64,000 nt of DNA from Vibrio sp. SS-MA-C1-2 (GTDB lineage Bacteria > Pseudomonadota > Gammaproteobacteria > Enterobacterales > Vibrionaceae). Under the pieces are notes generated by a model. It saw nothing but the letters and a program-made list of their open reading frames with translations, ran no database searches and was not told where the DNA came from. Numbering within the stretch: position 1 is the first letter of the stretch; the number at the start of each line of letters is the position of its first letter. Shown piece by piece: positions 46,053 to 56,108 of the stretch. The translations under genes were made by a program, and so were the position numbers. The stretch spans positions 3,002,810 to 3,066,809 of the forward strand of contig NZ_CP090981.1 in the NCBI RefSeq assembly GCF_021513135.1, given 5' to 3'.

Positions 46053-48014
46053 TTAAGGGGTTATCTTATAACGAGTGACTACACCAGCATGATCAGATGT
46101 CCAAAGTACCGGATGAGTCTTTTCATTGGTGAAACTTTCTACTGGCGTAATTTCATTGCCTTTATGGAACGTATAATCAATGCGAACAGGGGGTGAACTT
46201 GAAATAAAGAATGGGGAGAATGTGAGCCCTAACTCACCATCTGCACTCGGATTTAGCACTCGATAGCTATCAACAAATCCTCCTTGGCTCTCTAAGAGGG
46301 AGATCGACGGCCAATTAATATTACTGCGTCCTTGATAATGATCTTTATTCTGTTCGGTAAAATCTCGTGCCGATAAGGTGTTAAAATCACCCGCTAAAAT
46401 AATCGGATGATTAATGGTTTTCGCTCGCTCATCAATGACACTCAATAGTAATTCAACTTCACCGACTCTGCCTTTTTTATTCCACTTCTCATCATCTTGA
46501 TCCTGCATAATCAAATCTTGATCACTGAACTCCTTATTCGCCAAATTAAAGGCGACATCAGGAGAAGGTTTAAGATGAACAGAGTAGATATCTAATGCTT
46601 TTTCATCATTTAATTGTACTTGATATGCCGTATTTCTATCTTTTGCATCATAAAACTGAGTAATTGGATAACGACTAATAATCGCAGTTGTATACTCATT
46701 CCCTTCACCAAAAGAGTAATAGAAACCTAATTTATCAGCGACACGTTTTACATTATCGATGTTTTTTGGCTCCTGAAGAGTAATAATATCGACATTATTT
46801 TGTAATATGATTTCAGCCATAAAGCGATGACCATGAACAGGATCCACCAGCTGTCCACCTTCAAAGATATTCCACGCCATCACAGAAACGGTATCTAACT
46901 TATCCGTTTTCAGCGCTTCAGTCTTAAACTGCCAAGTTTCATTGATAAAAGGCGCCCCATCATAATCGACTCGCCAATAATAAGTTGTTTCTGGTTCTAA
47001 CTTGATATTATCTGGTAATGAATACTCAAACGTCTCTGTTTCAGCATTATTGTCAATGAGCTCATTAACCAGAGGGGAAGATAAATCACGACTCTTACTT
47101 AGCTGCAGTCTAAATTTTGGATTTTGAGTGCCCATAAAGAGCGAATCTACTGTCCATGTCAGTGTTTTCTGAGTTAATTGAACATTTTCTAGGGTATTTG
47201 ATGGGTTAGGTAGGGCGGCAGAAAGCGGAGACTCTTGTTGTTTAAATCCACTGCTGTAAATTCGATCAATATGCGCTTGATCTAAACGTCCTCGAAAGAC
47301 CGTTAAGTTATCCAATGCCCCTTTAAATGAGTTAACTTGCTCTTTGGGATCATCAACCACGCCAAACCGCAATCGTTGAAAAGCCGTTAGTGCGGATTCT
47401 CCCTCAATGATTTTTTTACCATTAATATAAAGAGAAGATTTATCTCTATCTGATGAGTAAGTAAAGTGCGTCCATTTACCGGTTTCGATCAACCCTTTTT
47501 GATCGGTCTCAAAGAGTAATCTTGCCTCTTTGATCTTCTGAAATCGAGGTTTTGACCACATTTGAAGCTGCCCTTCATCGGTCAATAACATGACAGGCAA
47601 TCGTCTCGCACTCCAATTTGAGCCTTCAAAGATAGATTGTAATTGCCCTTTTTCAGGAAGAGCATCAAGCTTGAGCCAGAAAGAAACGGTATGCTCAATA
47701 TCAGAGAAGATATTATTTACCACTAAACTTGAGTCAGGTAATGAAAACGCAATCGCCTTACCGGGCATCAATTCTTCATTATCCACCTGAGTGATATTTT
47801 TTGATCTCGATTTAATGTCAGTATTTTGATGTCCCCGTTGGCTAACATTATCTAACCCTTCATCATTAAAGTCATATAACACTTTTAAGGTACTATGAGA
47901 GGGTAAAGAGACTTGGAATTCCTTTAATGTCTCAGCTGAAACCAAAAAAGGGGCTGCCACTAAAATTGCTGCTAAATTAATAAATGATAATTTTTTTATA
48001 TATGAAATAAACAT
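46053..48014 (-). CDS. Secreted LamG-domain protein with endonuclease/exonuclease/phosphatase domain
   Basis: A 653-residue exported protein. Signal peptide (1-28, ending VSA); a laminin-G/concanavalin-like domain (about 60-260, with VSFWLKLDALP, YSSDRDKSSLYINGKKI); a fibronectin-like strand region (280-365, ETTYYWRVDYDG); then an EEP-fold domain (375-653). Its active-site markers are SVMAWNIFEGG, TLQEP, SVHLKPSP, LAGDFNT and the terminal TSDHAGV. The EEP fold cleaves phosphodiesters of DNA, RNA or phospholipids; the exact substrate is unknown. GAGGGAT precedes the ATG. A nutrient-scavenging or host-interaction role is possible. Confidence 0.87.
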   Translation of the reverse strand: MFISYIKKLSFINLAAILVAAPFLVSAETLKEFQVSLPSHSTLKVLYDFNDEGLDNVSQRGHQNTDIKSRSKNITQVDNEELMPGKAIAFSLPDSSLVVNNIFSDIEHTVSFWLKLDALPEKGQLQSIFEGSNWSARRLPVMLLTDEGQLQMWSKPRFQKIKEARLLFETDQKGLIETGKWTHFTYSSDRDKSSLYINGKKIIEGESALTAFQRLRFGVVDDPKEQVNSFKGALDNLTVFRGRLDQAHIDRIYSSGFKQQESPLSAALPNPSNTLENVQLTQKTLTWTVDSLFMGTQNPKFRLQLSKSRDLSSPLVNELIDNNAETETFEYSLPDNIKLEPETTYYWRVDYDGAPFINETWQFKTEALKTDKLDTVSVMAWNIFEGGQLVDPVHGHRFMAEIILQNNVDIITLQEPKNIDNVKRVADKLGFYYSFGEGNEYTTAIISRYPITQFYDAKDRNTAYQVQLNDEKALDIYSVHLKPSPDVAFNLANKEFSDQDLIMQDQDDEKWNKKGRVGEVELLLSVIDERAKTINHPIILAGDFNTLSARDFTEQNKDHYQGRSNINWPSISLLESQGGFVDSYRVLNPSADGELGLTFSPFFISSSPPVRIDYTFHKGNEITPVESFTNEKTHPVLWTSDHAGVVTRYKITP

Positions 48015-48088
48015 TAATAATCCCTCATGATTAATTAGTTAAGTTGTTTACTTATTCATATTGATTACAAATATTATTAATAACCTTT

Positions 48089-48129
48089 TATACTCTTCAT
48101 ATCTGAAGCTGCTAGATTATTGGCTGCGT
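48089..48129 (-). repeat. Truncated ERIC-type repeat (left arm only)
   Basis: About 41 bp from TATACTCTTCATATCTG to GGCTGCGT, cut off where the next full copy begins. Its distal part is absent. Confidence 0.75.
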
Positions 48130-48256
48130 TATACCCTTCTTACTTGAAGTTGCTAGGTCGTTGGCTATATTCATTCGCCCCAATCATATAGAAAATCTAG
48201 ACTCATGGGGCCTCACTCACTTGCCGCCTATTAGCAACGCCAATTACTTGGGTATA
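48130..48256 (-). repeat. ERIC-type palindromic repeat, full length
   Basis: A 127-bp copy from TATACCCTTCTTACTTG to TTGGGTATA, immediately following a truncated copy. Together they fill the centre of the 445-bp gap before gltS. Confidence 0.9.
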
Positions 48257-48377
48257 CTGTCGCATCAGTAAAAAAGAGGTGCTAAAAAAGATTGAGGATT
48301 AGTATTACATGTCAATGATTGACTTAATAGGCTGTTGCTGAATTGATAAATTTAATTAATTCTAGAAATAATTAATT

Positions 48378-48425
48378 AAAAAAGTCAGAAATTCTATGGA
48401 TAAAAATAGAACGTCTGACTTTTTA
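48378..48425 (-). terminator. Rho-independent terminator of gltS
   Basis: On the minus strand AAAAAGTCAGA pairs with TCTGACTTTTT, with an additional inner TTCTAT/ATAGAA pairing and a T run. It lies 35 bp after the gltS stop. Confidence 0.85.
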
Positions 48426-48459
48426 TTTTTAGGTTGATAACAATGAAAATATAGCCAAT

Positions 48460-49659
48460 TTATAAGGCAATAAAAAAGTTAATCGCTATCGCATTCAATA
48501 TATCAACAAAGAAACCACAAACTAAAGGCACCAACAAAAAGGCTTTTTTAGCGCTACCATTCTCTTTGGTTACGGCTGTCATATTTGCAATAGCAGTAGC
48601 CGTAGAACCAAGTGTAATACCACCAAATCCTGAACAGATGACGCTGGACTCATAATCTTTCCCCATCAATTTAAAGACCACCACAATAGTAAACAGGATA
48701 GTAATAAAGATCTGCGCTGCCATCACAACCGAGATATACCCCATCACTCCAGACAGTTCCCAAATTTTAAGATCCATCAATGCCATTACAATAAACATCC
48801 CCAAACAAATATCAGAGATCAACGATAAACCACGATCACTGCCCTCTATTTTTGGCTTAGGAAAGACAATCGCTGTACGATTACCAATTAATATACCCGC
48901 TAACAGACAAGAGACAAACATCGGCAATTCAATATTAAGATACGTTAAACCATGATTAATAACATAACCAAAAATCACCGCAATATTCAGACGTAACCAT
49001 GCAAAAAGTAGACTATAACTGGAGATATGTTCATCTTCATTAACATGGGTTGATCCCACATCTAAGTCGTGCTCATCGTTACCTTCAATCGCATATTTTT
49101 TCATTAAGTAATTAGTGATTGGCCCACCGATAACACAAGCAAAAATCAATCCGATCGTATTACTGGCAATTCCTAGCTCTAACGCATTTTCAATATTGAG
49201 GTGTTCTACAAAGGTTGGCGCCCATGCTAATGTTGTTCCCACACCACCGATTAATGCCACCGATCCAGACATTAATCCCGCTTTAGGATCCATCCCAAAT
49301 AGATAAGCGATACTCATTCCAACGCTATTTTGAAAGACGATATAAATAGCCGCAAGGATAATTAACATTAACAATGGTTTTCCACCATCGAGTAATGAAC
49401 GAATACTAGCATTCAATCCCATGGCGGCAAAAAAGTAGAGCAACAAAAGATCTCTGGCTGGAAGCTCAAAGGTTATCTTTGTATCCATCACTCCATAAAT
49501 AACAGCCACCGTTAAGGCACACAAAAAACCACCAATAACAGGCTCTGGAATGCTATATTTTCTCAGTATTTCATACTTACTAATGCACCGTTTGCCAACA
49601 AAAAGCAAAAGTATTGCGACTGTAAATGAAACAAATGCACCGACTTTAATGGGTTCCAT
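48460..49659 (-). CDS. gltS: Sodium/glutamate symporter GltS
   Basis: GltS imports glutamate with Na+, in keeping with the Na+ economy implied by the nqr operon. The 399-residue protein has ten or more helices and the family's paired re-entrant signatures: GSVALIGGVGTTLAWAP and CSGFGGITLGSTATAIANMTAV (two halves). The N-terminus KRCISKYEILRKYSIPEPVIGGFLCAL is also typical. An AGGTT site precedes the ATG. It stands alone with its own terminator. Confidence 0.93.
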   Translation of the reverse strand: MEPIKVGAFVSFTVAILLLFVGKRCISKYEILRKYSIPEPVIGGFLCALTVAVIYGVMDTKITFELPARDLLLLYFFAAMGLNASIRSLLDGGKPLLMLIILAAIYIVFQNSVGMSIAYLFGMDPKAGLMSGSVALIGGVGTTLAWAPTFVEHLNIENALELGIASNTIGLIFACVIGGPITNYLMKKYAIEGNDEHDLDVGSTHVNEDEHISSYSLLFAWLRLNIAVIFGYVINHGLTYLNIELPMFVSCLLAGILIGNRTAIVFPKPKIEGSDRGLSLISDICLGMFIVMALMDLKIWELSGVMGYISVVMAAQIFITILFTIVVVFKLMGKDYESSVICSGFGGITLGSTATAIANMTAVTKENGSAKKAFLLVPLVCGFFVDILNAIAINFFIAL

Positions 49660-49795
49660 CTTTAACCTTTTAAAAATCCAATAAACTATTGTAAGTCTAG
49701 CAGTGAATTTTTTAGTTACTCTGCAGGATTCATTCGTCTGATTATAAATTTAATGTCATAATTCTTTTATCAAAAAAGACATTTAAAAAGCGACG

Positions 49796-50500
49796 ATGAT
49801 GAATGAGTATACAATTACCCCTGTAGGACATATCAACACCCCTTACAAAGAGAAGTTTGCCGTTCCTCGACAGCCTAATTTGGTGCCTTCGGCTCATTCT
49901 CAATTAATTTTGGAAGGTCTAGCAAACACACCAGAGTCAGTACGAGAAATCGAACAGTTCTCTCATTTGTGGCTGCTTTTTCTGTTTGATAAAAACTTAG
50001 AACAAGGCTGGCGTCCAACAGTTCGTCCGCCTCGTTTAGGGGGAAACCAACGAATTGGCGTTTTTGCTAGTCGTGCTACTTTTCGCCCTAATAGCATTGG
50101 TATGTCTGCCGTAAAATTAGAGCGTGTAGAGTTAAAAGAGGGACAAGTGATTCTGCATTTGAGTGGTGTCGATTTAGTTGATAATACCCCGATTATCGAT
50201 ATCAAACCTTATATCCCCTACTCTGACATTATCGAAGAGGCTGAGGGAGGATTTGCCAGTGACGCACCTGAGCTAAAAACGGTTACTTTTAATTCTGCTA
50301 GCCTTCAGCAATTAAACTCAACCTCTCATTGCGGTTACTACCAACAAGTCATTATGGAAGTACTCGCTCAAGATCCACGCCCTGCTTATAAGAAAAATAA
50401 GCCAGATACAAAAGAGTATGCGGTGCATTTATTCGATTTTAACGTCACATTTCGTATAAATGAGCAACAAATCGAAGTAATTAATATCGAATCCTTTTGA
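49796..50500 (+). CDS. trmO: tRNA (adenine(37)-N6)-methyltransferase TrmO
   Basis: TrmO adds the N6-methyl group of m6t6A37 in threonine tRNAs. The 234-residue protein has the TsaA/YaeB beta-barrel domain (1-150): PVGHINTPYKEKFAVPRQPNL, FSHLWLLFLFDKNLEQGWRPTVRPPRLGGN, GVFASRATFRPNSIGMS and DLVDNTPIIDIKPY. It also has the C-terminal helical extension with VLAQDPRPAYKK. E. coli has the same trmO-proS order. The first of two adjacent ATGs is used; either is possible. Confidence 0.93.
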   Translation: MMNEYTITPVGHINTPYKEKFAVPRQPNLVPSAHSQLILEGLANTPESVREIEQFSHLWLLFLFDKNLEQGWRPTVRPPRLGGNQRIGVFASRATFRPNSIGMSAVKLERVELKEGQVILHLSGVDLVDNTPIIDIKPYIPYSDIIEEAEGGFASDAPELKTVTFNSASLQQLNSTSHCGYYQQVIMEVLAQDPRPAYKKNKPDTKEYAVHLFDFNVTFRINEQQIEVINIESF

Positions 50501-50662
50501 GCAGTAAATTTGACTGGTAAAATAGCGCCCTTGCTATAATATTAGCTACCAAATGCCAATAAAAAAGAATCTAGCCAATTAGTGCTTTTTTTGCTCTTAT
50601 TGTGCAAAGTGATACTTTACTCAAGTAAATCTCAAATAATTCTCAACTAATGGATATTCTAG

Positions 50663-52378
50663 ATGCGTACTAGTCACTACCTCCTTTCAACTCTGAAAGA
50701 GACGCCAAACGATGCGGAGATTGTTAGCCATCAGCTAATGCTTCGTTCAGGCATGGTTCGTAAATTGGCGTCAGGTCTTTATACTTGGCTACCTACCGGT
50801 TTGCGTGTTCTTCGTAAAGTCGAAAATATTGTTCGTGAAGAGATCAATAATGCTGGTGCTGTTGAGCTCTTAATGCCCGTAGTACAGCCCTTTGAACTGT
50901 GGGAAGAGACTGGTCGTTCTGAAAAAATGGGGGCTGAGCTACTTCGCTTCACCGATCGCCATACACGTCCATTTATTCTTAGCCCAACCGCTGAAGAAGT
51001 GATTACAAGCCTTGTTCGAAACGAAGTAAACTCTTACAAGCAACTACCGTTGAACCTGTATCAGATTCAAACTAAGTTTCGAGATGAAAGACGCCCTCGC
51101 TTTGGTGTGATGCGTGCCCGTGAATTCTCTATGATGGATGCTTACAGCTTCGATCTTGACAAAAGTGGCTTAGAAGAGTCTTATCAAGCAATGCATACGG
51201 CTTACTGTAAAGCTTTTGATCGTATGGGGCTTGATTACCGTCCAGTGCTAGCTGATACCGGTGCTATCGGTGGTAATGGTTCCCATGAGTTCCATGTGCT
51301 TGCGGAAAGTGGTGAAGATCTGATTGCTTTCTCTACTGAATCTGATTATGCAGCGAACATTGAAAAAGCAGAAGCTGTAGCACCATCAACTGAGCGTACT
51401 GCACCAACCGCTGAGATGGCAAACCTTGATACACCAAATGCAAAAACCATCAACGAATTGGTTGAGCAATTTGGTCTCTCAATTGAGAAAACAGTCAAAA
51501 CATTAATTGTTAAAGCGGCTGAAGATGCAGATTGTGAACTAGTGGCGCTTCTTGTTCGTGGTGATCATGAGCTAAATGAAATCAAGGCTGAGCATCTAGA
51601 AATGGTTGCCTCTCCACTTGAGTTTGCAACAGAAGAAGAAATCCGTGACGCAGTAAATGCAGGACCAGGTTCTTTAGGCCCAGTTAAGTTACCAATGCCA
51701 ATCATTGTTGACCATTCAGTTGCGGTTATGAGTAATTTCTCTGCCGGTGCAAATATCGATGATAAGCACTTCATCAATATTAACTGGGAACGTGATGCGG
51801 AGTTCACTGCTGTTGCAGATCTTCGTAACGTGATCGAAGGTGATCCAAGCCCTTGTGGTAAAGGGACTCTTCAACTAAAACGTGGAATCGAAGTCGGTCA
51901 TATCTTCCAGCTTGGTAATAACTACTCTGAAAAAATGGGTGCAACCGTTCTGGGTCCAAATGGTAAGAGTGCGATTCTTGAAATGGGTTGTTACGGTATT
52001 GGTGTTTCTCGTGTTGTTGCTGCAGCTATTGAGCAAAATAACGATAAAAACGGTATTATCTGGCCTGAAGCATTAGCACCATTCCAAGTGGTTATCGTAC
52101 CGATGAATATGCACAAGTCTGAGCGCGTTAAAGAAGCAGCTGAGAAACTATACCAAGACCTAACGGCTCAAGGTATTGAAGTGTTATTCGATGACCGTAA
52201 AGAGCGTCCAGGCGTGATGTTCTCTGATGCAGAGTTAATTGGTGTTCCACATACTGTTGTTATCGGTGATCGTAGCATGGATAACGGCGTATTTGAGTAC
52301 AAGTCACGTAAAGGTGGCGACAAAGTACCAGTAGAGATGGACAATATTGTTGATTACATCAAATCACAAATGAGCTAA
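50663..52378 (+). CDS. proS: Prolyl-tRNA synthetase
   Basis: ProS is the class II synthetase that charges tRNA-Pro. The 571-residue, bacterial-type protein has motif 1 ([30 protein letters not shown]), motif 2 ([25 protein letters not shown]) and motif 3 ([14 protein letters not shown]). The inserted YbaK-like editing domain (about 225-400) clears misacylated Ala-tRNA. The C-terminal anticodon-binding domain ends the protein. A long hairpin terminator follows. Confidence 0.97.
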   Translation: MRTSHYLLSTLKETPNDAEIVSHQLMLRSGMVRKLASGLYTWLPTGLRVLRKVENIVREEINNAGAVELLMPVVQPFELWEETGRSEKMGAELLRFTDRHTRPFILSPTAEEVITSLVRNEVNSYKQLPLNLYQIQTKFRDERRPRFGVMRAREFSMMDAYSFDLDKSGLEESYQAMHTAYCKAFDRMGLDYRPVLADTGAIGGNGSHEFHVLAESGEDLIAFSTESDYAANIEKAEAVAPSTERTAPTAEMANLDTPNAKTINELVEQFGLSIEKTVKTLIVKAAEDADCELVALLVRGDHELNEIKAEHLEMVASPLEFATEEEIRDAVNAGPGSLGPVKLPMPIIVDHSVAVMSNFSAGANIDDKHFININWERDAEFTAVADLRNVIEGDPSPCGKGTLQLKRGIEVGHIFQLGNNYSEKMGATVLGPNGKSAILEMGCYGIGVSRVVAAAIEQNNDKNGIIWPEALAPFQVVIVPMNMHKSERVKEAAEKLYQDLTAQGIEVLFDDRKERPGVMFSDAELIGVPHTVVIGDRSMDNGVFEYKSRKGGDKVPVEMDNIVDYIKSQMS

Positions 52379-52399
52379 TCCTTCTCTAATTTAAATATT

Positions 52400-52457
52400 A
52401 AACCCTATCGCGAATATTGTATTTTATTGATAACAATATATTGCGGTGGGTTTTTTT
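52400..52457 (+). terminator. Rho-independent terminator of proS
   Basis: A long, bulged hairpin: AAACCC pairs with GGGTTT, with inner TATTGT/ACAATA pairing, followed by a run of seven T. Confidence 0.8.
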
Positions 52458-52463
52458 ATTCTC

Positions 52464-52587
52464 TATATCCTTCAGACTTGAAGTCGCTAGGTTGTTGGCT
52501 ACACTCGCCTCAATCATAGAGTACACTTATATTCTTGGGGCCTCACTCACTTGCCGCCGACTAGCAACGCCAATTATTTTAAGTATA
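52464..52587 (-). repeat. ERIC-type repeat, nearly full length
   Basis: A 124-bp copy from TATATCCTTCAGACTTG to TTTTAAGTATA, with a small deletion in the central part (ACACTCGCCTCAATC). It occupies most of the proS-patatin gap (325 bp), whose remaining bases are featureless. Confidence 0.87.
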
Positions 52588-52703
52588 TATTTTATATATA
52601 CCTTCACATTAATTAATCCAATTTAATCATCAATAATTAGCAATATAAAAAACCGCTATTTCGGGTCTATATTTAAATAGTAATCTGAAACGGAAAGGAT
52701 TTT

Positions 52704-53822
52704 ATGGCTGATAAGTTAGGGTTAGTATTAATGGGGGGAGGAGCTCGTGCCGCTTACCAAGTGGGCGCGATGCAAGCGATCTCTCAATGGTACCCTCGAA
52801 TCCATCAAAGTCCTTTTTCAATCTATAGCGGCACTTCTGCTGGCGCAATTAATGCGACGGCGATTGCTTGTTATAATTCGAGTTTTCGTTTAGGGGTTAA
52901 GAAACTTCACTGGCTCTGGTCTCGTCTTCACTCTGAGAATATACTGGTCTCATCTCCGACGGGTGTAAGTAAACATATAATGAAACAGTGGTTGGCTCGT
53001 GTAAAAGCAGATTATTATACCCCTCCACCATTTAGCCTACTCGATAATAGCCCACTACTAGAGCTGCTAAATGAAGTTGTAAATTATCGCCGTTTAGAAC
53101 AACAAATTGCGACAAAACAGTTAGATGCTTTAGCCATTAATACGTCAAGTTATTACAGCGGGAAATCGGTCTGTTTCTATCAAGGCAACGAAGATATTCA
53201 GCCTTGGGATCGCCCAAGAGCAAAAGGGCGTCGAGCAAGAATTAACAATGAATTCCTTTTGGCCTCTTCTGCTATACCCTTGATTTTCCCAGCTCAAAAA
53301 TTAAACCAACATTACTATGGTGATGGTTCTATTCACCAACTTGCTCCCTTACAGCCTGCAATTCGTATGGGGGCAGAAAAAATATTAATCATCGATCAAA
53401 CAACATCGAAGCTTAATAAGCAACGCCCACAAGATCCACCGGGATTGGCGAAAATATCAGGTCATTTAATGGATGCCGTTTTTAGTGATACCCTATCAGC
53501 TGATCATGATAATTTGTTAAAAACCAATAAACTATTAGCGGAGATGCCTAAACAGGTTAGAAAACATGCTAGCAGAAAAGAGATTGAAACCTTCATTCTT
53601 AGCCCTTCTGTCTCATTTGATCGCTATGCAGTCGGTTACTATCCCTCTTTACCGCCAGCAGTCCGAGGCTTATTAACACTACTAGGTATTAGTCCAAAAG
53701 ATGATGCTGCGCTAACCAGTTATCTTCTTTTTGAACCTGATTATATTAAGGCATTAATCAATATTGGTTTTACTGATGCGATGAATAGAGAAACTGAACT
53801 CCGTGCTTTTTTAAAAATATAG
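52704..53822 (+). CDS. Patatin-like phospholipase
   Basis: A 372-residue patatin-family lipid acyl hydrolase. It has the oxyanion loop MGGGARAAYQVGAM (10-23), the nucleophile elbow GTSAG with Ser45, and the catalytic Asp in YYGDGSIH. The C-terminal half is less conserved. Cytoplasmic or membrane-associated location is likely, as no signal peptide is present. RssA and other patatin proteins have similar motifs; the substrate is not established. AAGGA precedes the ATG. Confidence 0.88.
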   Translation: MADKLGLVLMGGGARAAYQVGAMQAISQWYPRIHQSPFSIYSGTSAGAINATAIACYNSSFRLGVKKLHWLWSRLHSENILVSSPTGVSKHIMKQWLARVKADYYTPPPFSLLDNSPLLELLNEVVNYRRLEQQIATKQLDALAINTSSYYSGKSVCFYQGNEDIQPWDRPRAKGRRARINNEFLLASSAIPLIFPAQKLNQHYYGDGSIHQLAPLQPAIRMGAEKILIIDQTTSKLNKQRPQDPPGLAKISGHLMDAVFSDTLSADHDNLLKTNKLLAEMPKQVRKHASRKEIETFILSPSVSFDRYAVGYYPSLPPAVRGLLTLLGISPKDDAALTSYLLFEPDYIKALINIGFTDAMNRETELRAFLKI

Positions 53823-53895
53823 AATTAATTTAAAATATAGAATAACTCCTGCTAATATCACACGATATATAAATATAATTAAAGAGAGTTAATAT

Positions 53896-54102
53896 ATGAA
53901 TTTAGCTGATTGCTGTGAGATGATCCGTATTCAATATGCATTAATTGGAAGTGGCGAACAAGGGTATATGCCAAAATCTATCGGCTGTGCAATTCGAGCG
54001 CTAAACCGTGTAGCAAGTGATGAGAACATCGCTTTAGAGTTAAGAGAACAAGCCGCTTATGCCGCAGCCAACCTCTTGATTAGTGACCATAAAGATATTT
54101 AG
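53896..54102 (+). CDS. yaeP: UPF0253 family protein YaeP
   Basis: A 68-residue cytoplasmic protein matching E. coli YaeP: CEMIRIQYALIGSGEQGYMPKSIGCAIRALN and LREQAAYAAANLLISDH are the shared blocks. Function is unknown. In E. coli yaeP lies in the same chromosomal neighbourhood as proS and trmO, which supports the call. AAAGAGAG precedes the ATG, and a terminator follows. Confidence 0.88.
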   Translation: MNLADCCEMIRIQYALIGSGEQGYMPKSIGCAIRALNRVASDENIALELREQAAYAAANLLISDHKDI

Positions 54103-54147
54103 TGATTGCAAAGATAATTAATCACCTCGATTATTATCCTAAAAAAT

Positions 54148-54201
54148 AAAAGCCAGTAGCAATAACCTAATCGAATGAGATTATTGCGACCGGCTTTTTT
54201 C
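54148..54201 (+). terminator. Rho-independent terminator of yaeP
   Basis: AAAGCC pairs with GGCTTT, with an inner GCAATAA/TTATTGC stem and a T run (GGCTTTTTT), 46 bp after the stop. Confidence 0.85.
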
Positions 54202-54248
54202 TTCAATCATAATGATCAAACGTTACTTTAAGTTTACGTAATTACTTT

Positions 54249-54326
54249 TATACCCTTCCTACTTGAAGTCGCTAGGTTGTTGGCTGTACTCATTCGCCTA
54301 CTAGCAACTCCAATTACTTTAGGTAT
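54249..54326 (-). repeat. Short ERIC-type repeat with internal deletion
   Basis: A 78-bp form from TATACCCTTCCTACTTG to TTTAGGTAT, missing about 50 bp of the middle; the junction CATTCGCCTACTAG is almost the same as in the short copy at 39951-40030. Confidence 0.87.
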
Positions 54327-54337
54327 GGCTTAAATAA

Positions 54338-54646
54338 TTACTTTAAACTTGAATAATAAGCGGCTAGATTATCAATATCTGTATCGCTTAATAAGCCGGC
54401 TTGAGCTTGCATAATAACCGCCTGCCCACCAGTACGCTCTTTATTTTTATATGCATGAAGTGCTAATTTAATATATGCCTCATGCTGTCCTTTCAAATTA
54501 GGATACGTTGGAATAACAGCAACACCACTTGGTCCATGACATGCACTACAGACTAATGATTTAGCTTTACCCGCTTCAATATCGGCGGCAGAGGCAGTAA
54601 AAGAAAGTAGAGCGGATAGAGCTGCGGCTGTAATTAGCTTTTTCAT
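54338..54646 (-). CDS. Periplasmic class I cytochrome c
   Basis: A 102-residue exported electron carrier. It has a Sec signal peptide (1-20, ending TASA), the haem attachment motif CSACH (Cys33, Cys36, His37), and a probable sixth ligand Met79 in AVIMQAQAG. The C-terminal helix [13 protein letters not shown] is typical. It resembles a single-haem half of cytochrome c4. Its electron partner is unknown. Confidence 0.9.
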   Translation of the reverse strand: MKKLITAAALSALLSFTASAADIEAGKAKSLVCSACHGPSGVAVIPTYPNLKGQHEAYIKLALHAYKNKERTGGQAVIMQAQAGLLSDTDIDNLAAYYSSLK

Positions 54647-54675
54647 AAGTTCCCTTTATTAAGTTTGATAGTAAA

Positions 54676-56055
54676 CTACTCTTTTGTATCACAAATAGTT
54701 CTTCTCCAATATAACTGACAGTCTAGACCAACAAAAGCACTATTTTCAAATAAGTCGGCGACAGAAACTAAATTTTCACCATAAAAAAGCAGTGGTGTTC
54801 TTTTTCTTAACCAACTTGGCACCCCATATTCTTGATACAGTTTCTTCAGTTTTCTTTTTCCTTGCCGCCCTACAGGTTTAATCGCGATACCAGAGCCATT
54901 AAAACGAATCGTTATCGGACTTAACGCGGTTTGAGTCTCCTCATTAAGTTCAATCGGCAATCTTAAGTTTCCATCACCAAATGGTCGATGCTGTAGCCTT
55001 ATCTCACCTAAATTTTCCGGCAACCTGACCCATTTATCTAACTGTATATCAATGACGAGATCTTCAATAGAAGGCAAATTTTCAACAATATACAAACGAT
55101 TTTGATAACGCCTTACTTGAATATCGCCCCAGCATACTTGAGGATTTGCATCAGGTTTAGCATCAATCACTGAATGAAATATTTGTTGGAGTTGTGCCTC
55201 ACTAGGTAAAGTAATATTGCTGTTTTCAAGCTGCTTCTTCTGTTTAATCCAATCGCGAACAAGTCTTCGACTTAATGCATCACTCAATCTAACTAACGAA
55301 TCAATTTGCAAACTACCGTCTTTAAAAATTGCCTGTTGTAACTTATCTGCGGTTAGTTCATTTAATAAATGCTCTTGCTCACCACATAATTTAGCGGTGC
55401 GATTAACCGCTTTTTTCCACCCCGGCCAACGATCAACGAATTGTGGAATAAGTGTATTTCTGAGAAAATTGCGATCATATTTATTATCTTGATTACTCTC
55501 ATCTTCGACCCATTGTAATCTATGCTGTTGCGCATAAACTTCAATCTCTTGGCGACTATAGGTTAATAGCGGACGAATAATTTGTCCTTCAGCAAAAGAG
55601 AGTTGATAAGGCATAGATGCTAAGCCGGCAGGCCCACTACCTCGTTTAAGAGCAAGGATAAAGGTCTCGACTTGATCATCTGCATGCTGCCCTGTTACTA
55701 GTATTCCACCCGGCTTAACATAAGGAGTTAAGGCTTGATAACGTGCATTTCTCGCTTCTTGTTCGACACTGACGCCTTTATCTTGTGAAACATCAACTCT
55801 CTCCACATAACAGATGATACCTTCATCTTCAGCCCATAGTTGGCACTTTTCAGCCCAAATTTCTGAATTTACACTTAATCCATGATGGATATACACCGCA
55901 TTGACTCGATCTAAACAATCATTCTCTTTCGCCCACAGAGAGACATTACGTAATAGCACGCGAGAATCAACGCCACCACTAAATGCGATAGTGATAGATG
56001 GAACACTTTGGAATGGAGATAGTTGAGTTGAGAAATTTGGCAGTGTTGTGAGCAT
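54676..56055 (-). CDS. tilS: tRNA(Ile)-lysidine synthase
   Basis: TilS attaches lysine to C34 of the minor tRNA-Ile2 (CAU), converting it from Met- to Ile-decoding; it is essential. The 459-residue protein has the PP-loop SGGVDS (26-31), the HHGLSVNSEIWAEKC and EQEARNARYQAL segments, and GQHADDQVETFILALKRGSG. The C-terminal TilS domains end the protein. E. coli has tilS near accA and yaeR, a partial match to this window. Confidence 0.95.
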   Translation of the reverse strand: MLTTLPNFSTQLSPFQSVPSITIAFSGGVDSRVLLRNVSLWAKENDCLDRVNAVYIHHGLSVNSEIWAEKCQLWAEDEGIICYVERVDVSQDKGVSVEQEARNARYQALTPYVKPGGILVTGQHADDQVETFILALKRGSGPAGLASMPYQLSFAEGQIIRPLLTYSRQEIEVYAQQHRLQWVEDESNQDNKYDRNFLRNTLIPQFVDRWPGWKKAVNRTAKLCGEQEHLLNELTADKLQQAIFKDGSLQIDSLVRLSDALSRRLVRDWIKQKKQLENSNITLPSEAQLQQIFHSVIDAKPDANPQVCWGDIQVRRYQNRLYIVENLPSIEDLVIDIQLDKWVRLPENLGEIRLQHRPFGDGNLRLPIELNEETQTALSPITIRFNGSGIAIKPVGRQGKRKLKKLYQEYGVPSWLRKRTPLLFYGENLVSVADLFENSAFVGLDCQLYWRRTICDTKE

Positions 56056-56108
56056 AATAGAGCACTATCAGTCAGAGGATAAATCTATTATACACAAAAT
56101 AATAAAGG

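Noticed and set aside
52417..52626. Small plus-strand frames within the ERIC copies (for example 52417-52626 and 35593-35802)
   Set aside because: They share the translation of the repeat itself (TYILGASLTCRRLATPI-like) and reflect repeat sequence, not genes.
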